Assembly (NCBI RefSeq): GCF_000512895.1
Contig: NZ_CP007033.1
Span: 156,659-220,658 of the forward strand
DNA length: 64,000 nucleotides
Source: Dehalobacter restrictus DSM 9455
GTDB taxonomy: Bacteria; Bacillota; Desulfitobacteriia; Desulfitobacteriales; Syntrophobotulaceae
Direction of reading: 5' to 3'
Both the position numbers and the translations under genes were made by a program. Shown in pieces: positions 57,168-64,000 of this stretch. How positions within the stretch are numbered: the first letter of the stretch is position 1; each line of letters opens with the position of its first letter. The notes beneath the pieces were generated by a model. That model did no database searches. It had not been told where the DNA came from and saw nothing but the letters and a program-made list of their open reading frames with translations.

Positions 57168-58023
57168 AGAATTGATTGAACGTGCTTTAAAAGAAGATAT
57201 TGGTACCGGAGATCTCAGTACGCTGATCATTCCTAAAGATTACCAGAGTGAAGCCAGAATCTATGCCAAAGCACATGGGATTATCTGCGGCCTTTTTATT
57301 GCTGAGATGACCTTTAAGAAGATAGATCCGTACATAGACGTTCAGATGCAGGTTGAAGACGGAGACAGTATCGGACCAGGGACCCTGATCATGAAAATTA
57401 ATGGTTCACTGGCAGGAATCCTTCAAGCTGAAAGAACTGTACTTAATTTCATTCAGCATCTTTCAGGAATATCTAGTATTACCAAAAGATTTGTCGAACT
57501 TGTATCTGATTTAGGCGTTAAGGTCACAGATACGCGCAAAACGATGCCGGGTATGAGAAACCTGCAGAAATACGCTGTCAGGGTCGGCGGAGGAACGAAC
57601 CACCGTTTTGGTTTGTATGATGCCGTTATGCTTAAGGATAATCATCTGGACGCAATCGGAAATCTGGCTGAGGCTGTTCAAAAAATCAAAACAAAAGTTG
57701 GCCATATGGTTAAAATAGAGGTTGAATGTGAAACGCTGGAACAGGTACGGGAAGCCGTTCTGAGCGGCGTTGACGTGATTATGCTCGATAATATGTCCCT
57801 GCAGGATATGAAAACAGCGGTTCAGTATATTAACCACCGGGTTGTCGTAGAGGCGTCCGGAGGAGTTAGGGAAGACACAGTGCGTCAAATTGCTGAGACG
57901 GGAGTGGACATTATTTCAGTAGGCAGGCTTACGCATTCGGTCGAAGCGATTGATTTTTCAATGGTCGTTGATGATTTCAAACCATCTATTCAGAAGCACC
58001 TTCATTCTGCTGAAAAAATATAA
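57145..58023 (+). CDS. nadC: Nicotinate-nucleotide pyrophosphorylase (carboxylating)
   Basis: 292 residues. Forms nicotinate mononucleotide from quinolinate and PRPP. LIERALKEDIGTGDLSTLII, ERTVLNFIQHLSGISSITKR, VTDTRKTMPGMRNLQKYAVR, GGGTNHRFGLYDAVMLKDNH, VEVECETLEQVREAV-like IEVECETLEQ, and VEASGGVREDTVRQIAETGV. Completes the de novo NAD set. coaX follows after 37 bases. Confidence 0.96.
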   Translation: MFATFQYEELIERALKEDIGTGDLSTLIIPKDYQSEARIYAKAHGIICGLFIAEMTFKKIDPYIDVQMQVEDGDSIGPGTLIMKINGSLAGILQAERTVLNFIQHLSGISSITKRFVELVSDLGVKVTDTRKTMPGMRNLQKYAVRVGGGTNHRFGLYDAVMLKDNHLDAIGNLAEAVQKIKTKVGHMVKIEVECETLEQVREAVLSGVDVIMLDNMSLQDMKTAVQYINHRVVVEASGGVREDTVRQIAETGVDIISVGRLTHSVEAIDFSMVVDDFKPSIQKHLHSAEKI

Positions 58024-58060
58024 TCTGGCACTTATCCGGTTCTAAAGGGAGGCGGGTACA

Positions 58061-58827
58061 ATGATTTTGGTCATCGATATCGGGAATACGAATATTGTAC
58101 TTGGTGTTTACCAAGACCGTGAGCTTATTCATTACTGGAGAATTTCCACGGAAAAAACAATACATCGGATGAATATGCGTCGACAATTAAGAATTTATTC
58201 AGTTTTCACGATTTGTCTTTCAGCAATATATCCGGGGCTATTATTTCTTCGGTTGTACCACCTGTGACGCCTGCGCTGGAACGGATGATCAAAAAGTATT
58301 TCAGCGTAACCCCGATTATTGTTGGTCCAGGCGTTAAGACCGGTATTTCCATTAATATTGATAATCCAAGGGAACTTGGGGCTGATAGGATTGTAAACGC
58401 TGTAGCTGCCTATGCCAAATACGGCGGGTTAATAATTATTGTTGATTTTGGCACGGCAACAACTTTTTGCGCTGTCAGTGAAAAGGGAGAGTACTTAGGG
58501 GGAGCGATTGCGCCTGGAATCGGGATTTCTACTGAGGCACTCTACCAGAAAGCCTCGAAATTGCCTAAAGTAGAGATTGTTAAGACCAAAAACGTTATCG
58601 GCAAAAATACAGTCAGCGGTATGCAAGCGGGAATATATCATGGATTTTGCGGACAGATTGACCGTATTGTCGAGCTGATGAAAAAAGAACTTGGCGGAAA
58701 AACTAAAGTCATTGCAACCGGGGGTCTGGCTGAACTGATTGTCGGGGATTCCAAAATGATCGATATTATTGATCCTTTTTTAACGTTGGAAGGACTTTTG
58801 TATATTTATGAAAGAAATCTGCGGTAA
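58061..58827 (+). pseudogene. coaX: Type III pantothenate kinase, frameshifted in an A6 run
   Basis: From ATG 58061 (GGAGGCGGG upstream) the frame reads [31 protein letters not shown] and then diverges, stopping at 58267. From about 58158 the -1 frame continues the protein: [40 protein letters not shown], to the stop at 58827, including [20 protein letters not shown] and [14 protein letters not shown]. The join lies in AAAAAAC (58152-58158). One extra A, or a -1 slip, gives ...[12 protein letters not shown]..., exactly a normal CoaX of about 256 residues. This is either a real inactivating deletion, a sequence error, or slippage that yields some active enzyme. CoaX makes 4'-phosphopantothenate. 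Confidence 0.85.
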
Positions 58828-58847
58828 TTGTATATGTTGAGGTAAAA

Positions 58848-59825
58848 ATGAAATTAGGGAAGTATCATTTGTCAGAAAAGCCTGTTTTTATGGCCCCGAT
58901 GGCAGGGATAACGGATAAGGCCTTTCGGGAAATCATCCGGCTTACAGGCGGCAAATACGTCATAACGGAAATGATCAGCGATAAAGCCCTGCTGCATCAT
59001 AACGCCAAGACATTTAAAATGCTTGATCTTAAAGGAGAAGAAGAACCCCGAATTGTTCAGCTTTTTGGATCTGAACCTGTCCCAATGGCCAGAGCAGCTG
59101 AAATAGCTGAAACATATGGAGCTGATATCATAGACATTAATATGGGATGTCCGACACCAAAGATTGTGAAAAATGGTGAAGGAGCATCCCTTCTTCGAAA
59201 CATTCCGTTAGCGATAGAAATTGTCTCCGAAGTGGTAAAGGCTGTGAGGGTTCCTGTTACCGTTAAAATCCGCCTGGGATGGGATAGTTCCACTATCGTT
59301 GCGCTTGAACTGGCGCCAATGTTAGAGCAGGCAGGAGTCAGCATGCTGACAGTTCATGCCCGGACCAGAGAACAATATTATTCCGGCAAGGCTGACTGGG
59401 AATGGATCAGTAAAATTAAAGCAAGAATTGGCATACCTGTGATTGGGAATGGGGATATTCTATCTCCGGAAGATGCGCTGAAAATGGTTCAGCTTACCGG
59501 ATGCGATGGAGTCATGATAGCGAGGGGAGCTTTAGGAAATCCGTGGCTGATTGGCAGATCCCAATATTATCTCGATACGGAAACACTTCCACAGGAACCT
59601 GACAATAGAGAAAAACTTAGAATACTTATTCAGCATTTTGAAAAGATTATTGAATATAAAGGCGAAAGAACCGGTGTACAGGAGATCCGCAAACACGCTT
59701 CCTGGTATATCAAGGGTATGAGGAAAGCAGCAGAGTACCGGAACCAGATCATGAAAATCAAAAGTTACCAAGAAATGAAGACGTTGTTTTCAGGCATTTA
59801 CTCGATGGAATGCCCGGACCATTAA
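58848..59825 (+). CDS. dusB: tRNA-dihydrouridine synthase
   Basis: 325 residues, ATG 58848. FMN enzyme that reduces uridines in the tRNA D-loop. PVFMAPMAGITDKAFREIIR, IVQLFGSEPVPMARAAEIAE, DIIDINMGCPTPKIVKNGEG with the catalytic Cys, VTVKIRLGWDSS, TVHARTREQYYSGKADWEWI, GVMIARGALGNPWLI. The last 112 bases are duplicated at 61841-61952, downstream of the inserted IS; this copy remains intact. Confidence 0.95.
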   Translation: MKLGKYHLSEKPVFMAPMAGITDKAFREIIRLTGGKYVITEMISDKALLHHNAKTFKMLDLKGEEEPRIVQLFGSEPVPMARAAEIAETYGADIIDINMGCPTPKIVKNGEGASLLRNIPLAIEIVSEVVKAVRVPVTVKIRLGWDSSTIVALELAPMLEQAGVSMLTVHARTREQYYSGKADWEWISKIKARIGIPVIGNGDILSPEDALKMVQLTGCDGVMIARGALGNPWLIGRSQYYLDTETLPQEPDNREKLRILIQHFEKIIEYKGERTGVQEIRKHASWYIKGMRKAAEYRNQIMKIKSYQEMKTLFSGIYSMECPDH

Positions 59826-59884
59826 TCCGGCTATCAAAATATTAAGTAAATTTGCTTGACAATAAAATGGAGGTTCCTTATAAT
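59714..59884. repeat. 171-bp direct repeat, left copy (IS target duplication)
   Basis: Identical to 61841-62011. Contains the last 112 bases of dusB and the whole greA promoter, ending exactly at the TATAAT box. The base before it differs from that before the right copy, so the limits are sharp. Confidence 0.93.
59855..59884 (+). promoter_or_regulatory. Duplicated greA promoter, left copy, now reading into the IS
   Basis: TTGACA (59856-59861) and TATAAT (59879-59884) with a 17-base spacer. Transcription would begin inside the IS end and run antisense to the transposase, but a strong hairpin lies about 30 bases on. Confidence 0.75.
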
Positions 59885-59910
59885 CTCATCTTTGACACTT
59901 TAAAGAGCAA

Positions 59911-59954
59911 AAAAGCCTGGAACCCCTTGCAAACAAGGGAAATCCGGGCTTTTA
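59911..59954. terminator. Bidirectional terminator at the IS left end
   Basis: AAAAGCCTGGA (59911-59921) pairs with TCCGGGCTTTT (59943-59953) with one mismatch, enclosing CCCTTG-CAAA-CAAGGG. T tracts follow on both strands. It ends transposase transcripts and shields the IS from the dusB side. Confidence 0.85.
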
Positions 59955-59980
59955 CATTTTTAAAAAAGTGAGTAATGTTT

Positions 59981-61693
59981 TTATGACTTTGTACTTTTGA
60001 GAATTTTTTTCATCTGACTGGTACTGACGATCTGATAGTCGGTACGGAAACCAAAGATATTGTGTAAAGCATCTGTAAAATCGGTTCTGGTATAGGTCGG
60101 AATATAACCTTCACCTTTAACTTCAAAGAAATTCATATCCTTTAATCCTTGAATAATCTCGCTACAGGTATATTTTTCTTCAAGCTTCTTTTCAAGAAAA
60201 CGGTAGAGGATCAAAGACATAAAACACGTGGTGAAATGTGCTTTTATTCGATCATCACGGCTTAAGTATGCTGGTCGGGCTTTGAATTCGCTTTTCATAA
60301 TTCGGAAACACTCTTCAATCTCCCAACGCCTTTGGTTCACTTTGATGATTGCCGCTGCTTCGTCTTCAAGGTTAGTACAGACGGCATAGAAACCGTCAAA
60401 CAGCTCTTCTTTGGCAACCAGGTCAGTGTTAATACTGTACAATTCATTATCTGCTACCTCACCGTCATCCGTACAGTATCTTTTTTCAATAAATCTTTTA
60501 TAATCATTAGCATTGCATTTCTTTAACTTCCCCGGGTTTGAAGCCATTGTTTTTCGGGCACGTTCTATTTGGGAATCACGGATTTTTCGCTGATAATTTC
60601 GGTATTTCAAAGAAAAGGTCACAATAAGCTTCTGCTCCAGATCGTTTTCTTTGATCCAGCGCTCTTTATAAAAAACTTTATCTTTATCCGTATTCTCATC
60701 AAGTTCTGTAATATCATAGCTTTTACGTTCACCGAAAAGTTTCCAACCGGTAGAATCCAGTGCCCATTCCATGAGGTGTTTCTTCAGTTTTTTTATTGAT
60801 TGGGTGGTAATGAAAGCCCGTTCGCCTTCGTTATTGAATTCCCGGTTCTTTTGAGAAGCGAGACCGGCATCCGTACAGACGATAAACTTGGAAAGTTTAA
60901 AATCAGCCAGGATTTTTTTCTCCAAAGGTCTTAGCGTCAGCTGCTCATTAGTATTGCCATTAAAAAGATCAATAGCGATGGGAATACCGTCACCGTCCAT
61001 AAACAGCCCCATCTGGACAATGGGATTTGGGCGGTGTTCTTTTGATGCCCCATACTGCTTAAGGCCTTCTTCCTCCTCAATTTCAAAGAAATAATTCGTA
61101 CAGTCATAATAAAGCACACCGGTATTGCGTTTGGAAATTTTCAGACTGTTATTGTAAAGGGAAGACTGGATAAAATCAATTTCTTTAGCAATGATTTCAA
61201 GCGCCCTGTAGATGTGTTGAAGCTCGAAATTGGGCTGTTCAATAAATTTTTTGGACAGCTCAAGGGTTGCCAGCTTAGAGGCAGGGAAAATAATCCTGGC
61301 ATAAAGCAGCCTGGACAAAATTGAATTAAGATCAAAAGAAAATTTATATTTGGTGGAGAGTTCTTTGCAGATCCGATGTAACCCGAGCTCGTGATATATT
61401 TTCTGAAGGAAAAGGTAGCCGCCGTTAAAGAAACGCTGTTCATCTCTAGCAATGATTTTGGAAGGAGAATATTTGACTAAGACATCCCGCTGTTCCTCTT
61501 TTTCTTTTTGGTTCAGATCTGCAATATACTTTTTTGCCCATTCGATAGGATCTTCACCGTTTAGTTTCTTTTCCAGTTCAGCAAGTGTTCCCAGTTTTTC
61601 GACCATTTTTGAAGTATGTACACCATTCACGTAAATTGATTTCGTAACATAAAGCGATGTGGCATTTTTAGATTTAGATAGCGTAAGTTTCAT
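59981..61693 (-). CDS. IS1634-type DDE transposase
   Basis: 570 residues from ATG 61693, with GGAGGTG upstream; the longer start at 61708 overlaps that site. Likely catalytic residues: Asp in YYDCTNY (about residue 193), Asp in VCTDAGLASQKN (about 272) and Glu in NQRRWEIEECFRIMKSEF (about 453, the Y/R-rich IS4-type signature). The N-terminus LTLSKSKNATSLYVTKSIYV, NGVHTSKMVEKLG is typical of the IS1634/IS1549 group. No frameshift or stop is present, so it could be active. Confidence 0.9.
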   Translation of the reverse strand: MKLTLSKSKNATSLYVTKSIYVNGVHTSKMVEKLGTLAELEKKLNGEDPIEWAKKYIADLNQKEKEEQRDVLVKYSPSKIIARDEQRFFNGGYLFLQKIYHELGLHRICKELSTKYKFSFDLNSILSRLLYARIIFPASKLATLELSKKFIEQPNFELQHIYRALEIIAKEIDFIQSSLYNNSLKISKRNTGVLYYDCTNYFFEIEEEEGLKQYGASKEHRPNPIVQMGLFMDGDGIPIAIDLFNGNTNEQLTLRPLEKKILADFKLSKFIVCTDAGLASQKNREFNNEGERAFITTQSIKKLKKHLMEWALDSTGWKLFGERKSYDITELDENTDKDKVFYKERWIKENDLEQKLIVTFSLKYRNYQRKIRDSQIERARKTMASNPGKLKKCNANDYKRFIEKRYCTDDGEVADNELYSINTDLVAKEELFDGFYAVCTNLEDEAAAIIKVNQRRWEIEECFRIMKSEFKARPAYLSRDDRIKAHFTTCFMSLILYRFLEKKLEEKYTCSEIIQGLKDMNFFEVKGEGYIPTYTRTDFTDALHNIFGFRTDYQIVSTSQMKKILKSTKS

Positions 61694-61716
61694 AACAAAC
61701 ACCTCCATACCCTTAT

Positions 61717-61745
61717 ATTATAACACATTACCACAAATTGCTCAA
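61717..61745 (-). promoter_or_regulatory. Transposase promoter
   Basis: On the minus strand TTGAGC (61745-61740) and TATAAT (61722-61717) with a 17-base spacer, about 25 bases before the ATG. Confidence 0.65.
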
Positions 61746-61777
61746 TACTAAATAGCAATAATTTGACGATTTTCTAA

Positions 61778-61808
61778 CAAAAAAAGCCCTGTTTTCAAGG
61801 CTTTCAAA
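61778..61808 (-). terminator. Inward-facing terminator at the IS right end
   Basis: On the minus strand GAAAGCC-TTGAAAACAG-GGCTTTTTTT. It would stop transcripts entering from the right before the transposase promoter. Confidence 0.7.
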
Positions 61809-61840
61809 GATTTTAATATTTATGCAAGTGTCAAAGACCC

Positions 61841-62011
61841 GGGTATGAGGAAAGCAGCAGAGTACCGGAACCAGATCATGAAAATCAAAAGTTACCAAGA
61901 AATGAAGACGTTGTTTTCAGGCATTTACTCGATGGAATGCCCGGACCATTAATCCGGCTATCAAAATATTAAGTAAATTTGCTTGACAATAAAATGGAGG
62001 TTCCTTATAAT
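61841..62011. repeat. 171-bp direct repeat, right copy (IS target duplication)
   Basis: Identical to 59714-59884. It starts with a fragment of the dusB end (to 61952) without its own start and ends with the greA promoter TATAAT. The two copies are 2127 bases apart. Confidence 0.93.
61982..62011 (+). promoter_or_regulatory. greA promoter (right copy, functional position)
   Basis: TTGACA (61983-61988), 17-base spacer, TATAAT (62006-62011): a consensus sigma-A promoter, with greA beginning 125 bases on. The duplication left this copy whole, so greA should still be expressed. Confidence 0.85.
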
Positions 62012-62136
62012 TACGAGTATTAAAAAGCTAGGAAGAGATTTACAGCGTATATTTTATTTTACTTGTGTATATAATGTCTCACATAAAAGGATTCAAAAAA
62101 ATTACCTCATAAGAAAAAGAGGGAGGGGTATTTTTT

Positions 62137-62607
62137 ATGCCCGAAAAAGAAGTCATTTTAACGCTTGATGGTTTGAAGAAACTGGAAGAAGAACTGGAGA
62201 TTCTAAAGACCCAAAGAAGGAGAGAAGTTGCTGAAAGGATTAAACAAGCCATTGAGTTTGGAGATATATCCGAAAACTCAGAATATGAAGATGCTAAAAA
62301 TGAACAGGCTTTTATTGAAGGCAGGATCATTACTCTCGAGAAAATGCTGAGAAATGCCAGAGTCATTGACGACAATGATGAAAAAGACCATGTTGCCATA
62401 GGAAGTACAGTGCTGTTAAAAGATGTTGAATACGGGGACGAAGAAGAGTATACCATCGTCGGCTCGGCAGAGGCAGATCCGGCAGTCAATAAAATTTCCA
62501 ATGAATCACCGGTTGGCAAAGCTGTTCTTGGACAAATTAAAGGCAGCGTTGTTGAGGTTAATGTTCCGGCAGGAATGCTTCGTTATGAAATTGTAGATAT
62601 CCGTTAG
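62137..62607 (+). CDS. greA: Transcription elongation factor GreA
   Basis: 156 residues, ATG 62137 with GGGAGGGG upstream. Rescues backtracked RNA polymerase by stimulating transcript cleavage. N-terminal coiled coil with [57 protein letters not shown] (acidic tip residues present), and C-terminal domain [40 protein letters not shown]. Confidence 0.96.
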   Translation: MPEKEVILTLDGLKKLEEELEILKTQRRREVAERIKQAIEFGDISENSEYEDAKNEQAFIEGRIITLEKMLRNARVIDDNDEKDHVAIGSTVLLKDVEYGDEEEYTIVGSAEADPAVNKISNESPVGKAVLGQIKGSVVEVNVPAGMLRYEIVDIR

Positions 62608-62928
62608 TTTATTTGCTGCTTTCTATTAAAAAATTTGTTCGTTCAATGGTCCATTTCAACAAAATGAAGCTGAATTTTAGCCCGTAATACCGCGTGATGG
62701 TGTTACGGGCTGGATAGTGTTTACAGGGTATTGGTATTATGTGAACACTAAATCTACATGTTTCCGCTGGTTAAATTTTTGTATGACTGCGTTGCCCTTC
62801 ATTTCCTTGCCATCCGAAAATTTTCCTCAACGGTTTACATGTGTTTTAGAGCTGATAAGGTACTAGTTGGATAGCCTTGTTTGGTATAATATAGTATTGA
62901 ACTGAAACAGATGTTGGGGGAAAAAACG
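62608..62928. other. greA-lysS intergenic region with hairpin
   Basis: About 320 bases without a gene. A stem AGCCCGTAA (62679-62687) with TTACGGGCT (62703-62711) is the only clear structure; no T run follows on the plus strand. A TATAAT at 62885-62890 may be the -10 box of lysS, but I see no good -35. Confidence 0.5.
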
Positions 62929-64000
62929 ATGGAAAATCTGGATATTAATGAACTGATGCGTATTCGCTTGGACAAGCTGGACAATCTCAGGGCGAAAGGT
63001 ATTGAGCCCTATGCGGACCATTACTTGAGAACCCATTTATCACAAGGCATTATCGAGAATTTTGATGAGCTGGAAGGGCAGGATGTCAGCGCAGCCGGAA
63101 GAATCATGTCCAAAAGAGATCAAGGGAAAGTTCTTTTCGTGCACATTCAAGACCTTCAGGGGAAAATCCAGATCTATATTCGGGTTGATGCGTTCGGCGA
63201 AGAAATGTTTGACACGATAAAGACGTTTGATATTGGTGATATTATCGGCGTCCGCGGCAGCGTTTTCCGTACCAAAAGAGGCGAGATTTCAATAAAGGCT
63301 GAGGATATTACATTGCTATCAAAATCGCTGAGACCGCTGCCGGAAAAGTTTCATGGGCTTACCAACGTCGATATCCGTTACCGTCAGCGTTATCTTGATT
63401 TGATCATGAATGCAGAAGTGAAGGAAACATTTATCACCAGAAATAAAATTATTAGAACGATGCGTGAATACCTGGAAGAGAAAGGATTTCTGGAGGTTGA
63501 GACGCCTACGCTGCTTCCGATCGCAGGCGGCGCGACTGCAAAGCCTTTTATTACGCATCATAACGCGCTTGATATGCAGTTATACATGAGGATAGCTCTG
63601 GAACTTCCGCTTAAGAGGCTGATTGTGGGCGGTTTTGAAAAGGTATTTGAAATTGGCCGTAATTTCCGGAATGAAGGAATTTCGATTAAGCATAACCCTG
63701 AATTTACCATGATGGAACTATATCAGGCTTATGCAAATTATGAAGACATTATGAACCTTACAGAGGATATGATCGTTTATATTGTGGAGAAAGTTCTTCA
63801 TACCCAGGAAGTTACTTATCAGGGTGAAAAGATTAATTTCGCGAAGCCCTGGCGCCGCTTGCCGATGCTTGACGCAATTAAAGAGTATGCTGGAATAGAT
63901 TTTACCCAAATTGAAACCGATGAAGAAGCCAGAAAAGTTGCCATGGAGAAAGGGCTGCAAATTAATGCCCTGGAAACCAAGGGCAAAATTATCAATGAGG
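62929..64000 (+). CDS. lysS: Lysyl-tRNA synthetase, class II (3' end outside window)
   Basis: 357 codons are visible from ATG 62929, with TTGGGGG upstream; the frame is still open at the window edge. Residues 55-150 form the OB-fold anticodon-binding domain (VSAAGRIMSKRDQGKVLFVH). The class II core follows: LPEKFHGLTNVDIRYRQRYL, DLIMNAEVKETF (motif 1), RNFRNEGISIKHNPEFTMME (motif 2). Motif 3 lies beyond the window. Charges tRNA-Lys. The dusB-greA-lysS order is common in Firmicutes. Confidence 0.96.
   Translation, partial: MENLDINELMRIRLDKLDNLRAKGIEPYADHYLRTHLSQGIIENFDELEGQDVSAAGRIMSKRDQGKVLFVHIQDLQGKIQIYIRVDAFGEEMFDTIKTFDIGDIIGVRGSVFRTKRGEISIKAEDITLLSKSLRPLPEKFHGLTNVDIRYRQRYLDLIMNAEVKETFITRNKIIRTMREYLEEKGFLEVETPTLLPIAGGATAKPFITHHNALDMQLYMRIALELPLKRLIVGGFEKVFEIGRNFRNEGISIKHNPEFTMMELYQAYANYEDIMNLTEDMIVYIVEKVLHTQEVTYQGEKINFAKPWRRLPMLDAIKEYAGIDFTQIETDEEARKVAMEKGLQINALETKGKIINE

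Larger units (their letters stand above)
59885..61840 (-). mobile_element. IS1634/IS1549-type insertion sequence (IS4 superfamily)
   Basis: 1956 bp between two copies of a 171-bp direct repeat. Terminal inverted repeats share TCTTTGACACTT (59889-59900 and, reversed, 61826-61837). It encodes one full-length transposase on the minus strand. Each end has a transcription-terminator hairpin. IS1634 and IS1549 are known for long target duplications of variable length, which fits. The element looks complete and recent, since the two flanking copies are identical. Confidence 0.9.

Noticed and set aside
58152..58158. Canonical programmed -1 frameshift site in coaX (A AAA AAC)
   Set aside because: The heptamer is present, but in the reading frame its first A is the second base of a codon, not the third, so it is not in the register of classical -1 sites. 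Polymerase or single-tRNA slippage remains possible.
61841..61952. A second dusB gene
   Set aside because: Only the last 112 bases are present, as part of the 171-bp duplication.
1..64000. CRISPR arrays, tRNA or rRNA genes
   Set aside because: I saw no regularly spaced repeats and no tRNA or rRNA signature in any intergenic stretch. A tRNA scan would settle this.

Overview
This looks like the chromosome of a Gram-positive, endospore-forming anaerobe of the Peptococcaceae/Desulfitobacteriaceae type; Dehalobacter or Desulfitobacterium is my best guess from gene content and order, not from any search. The pointers are sporulation genes (yabG, spoVG, spoVT, yabP, yabQ, spoIIE, fin), strong GGAGG ribosome sites with many TTG/GTG starts, an oxygen-sensitive indolepyruvate:ferredoxin oxidoreductase, and an order that follows the Bacillus subtilis rnmV-to-lysS segment with substitutions.

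Layout. 1-5.5 kb: the end of queF, a broken pcm gene, glpK, a YgjP-type metallopeptidase, and a pair on the minus strand (DUF4130-type protein and radical SAM protein) predicted to act on DNA. 5.6-9.4 kb: a promoter, TPP riboswitch and terminator in front of thiD-cytX-thiM-thiE. 9.36-14.49 kb: an accessory islet bounded by inverted, nearly identical IS1182-type ends. It holds a DUF3102 gene without a proper start, a DUF1659/DUF2922 pair, a truncated ribbon-helix-helix gene and an AT-rich secreted matrixin-like protease with a secreted partner. 14.5-19 kb: iorA-iorB, a Phd-like antitoxin gene and a two-domain ATPase.

19-31 kb: a Schlafen/AlbA_2 protein, rnmV, rsmA, yabG, the cyanophycin pair cphB-cphA (which occupies the interval between yabG and ispE), ispE, a GntR regulator, purR, spoVG, glmU and prs. 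31-46 kb: a PRC-barrel protein, pth, fin, mfd, prsA, spoVT, a shortened mazG, hup, rqcP, yabP, yabQ, a small sigma-region-4-like protein, divIC, spoIIE and tilS. 46-59.8 kb: ftsH, ndk, two DUF881 genes, folP-folB-folK, a DUF2520 gene with panC-panD, nadA-nadB-nadC, a frameshifted coaX and dusB.

59.7-62 kb: an IS1634/IS1549-type insertion sequence flanked by an exact 171-bp direct repeat. The repeat carries the end of dusB and the greA promoter, so both are duplicated. greA and the first 357 codons of lysS close the window.

Most of the window is core housekeeping and sporulation. I found no clear new multi-gene system. The best leads are the IS with its 171-bp duplication, the one-base coaX frameshift in an A6 run, the IS1182-bounded islet that also rewrote the ThiE C-terminus, the hairpin that covers the ribosome site before the pan genes, the non-standard start of yabQ, and the small sigma-like gene before divIC.
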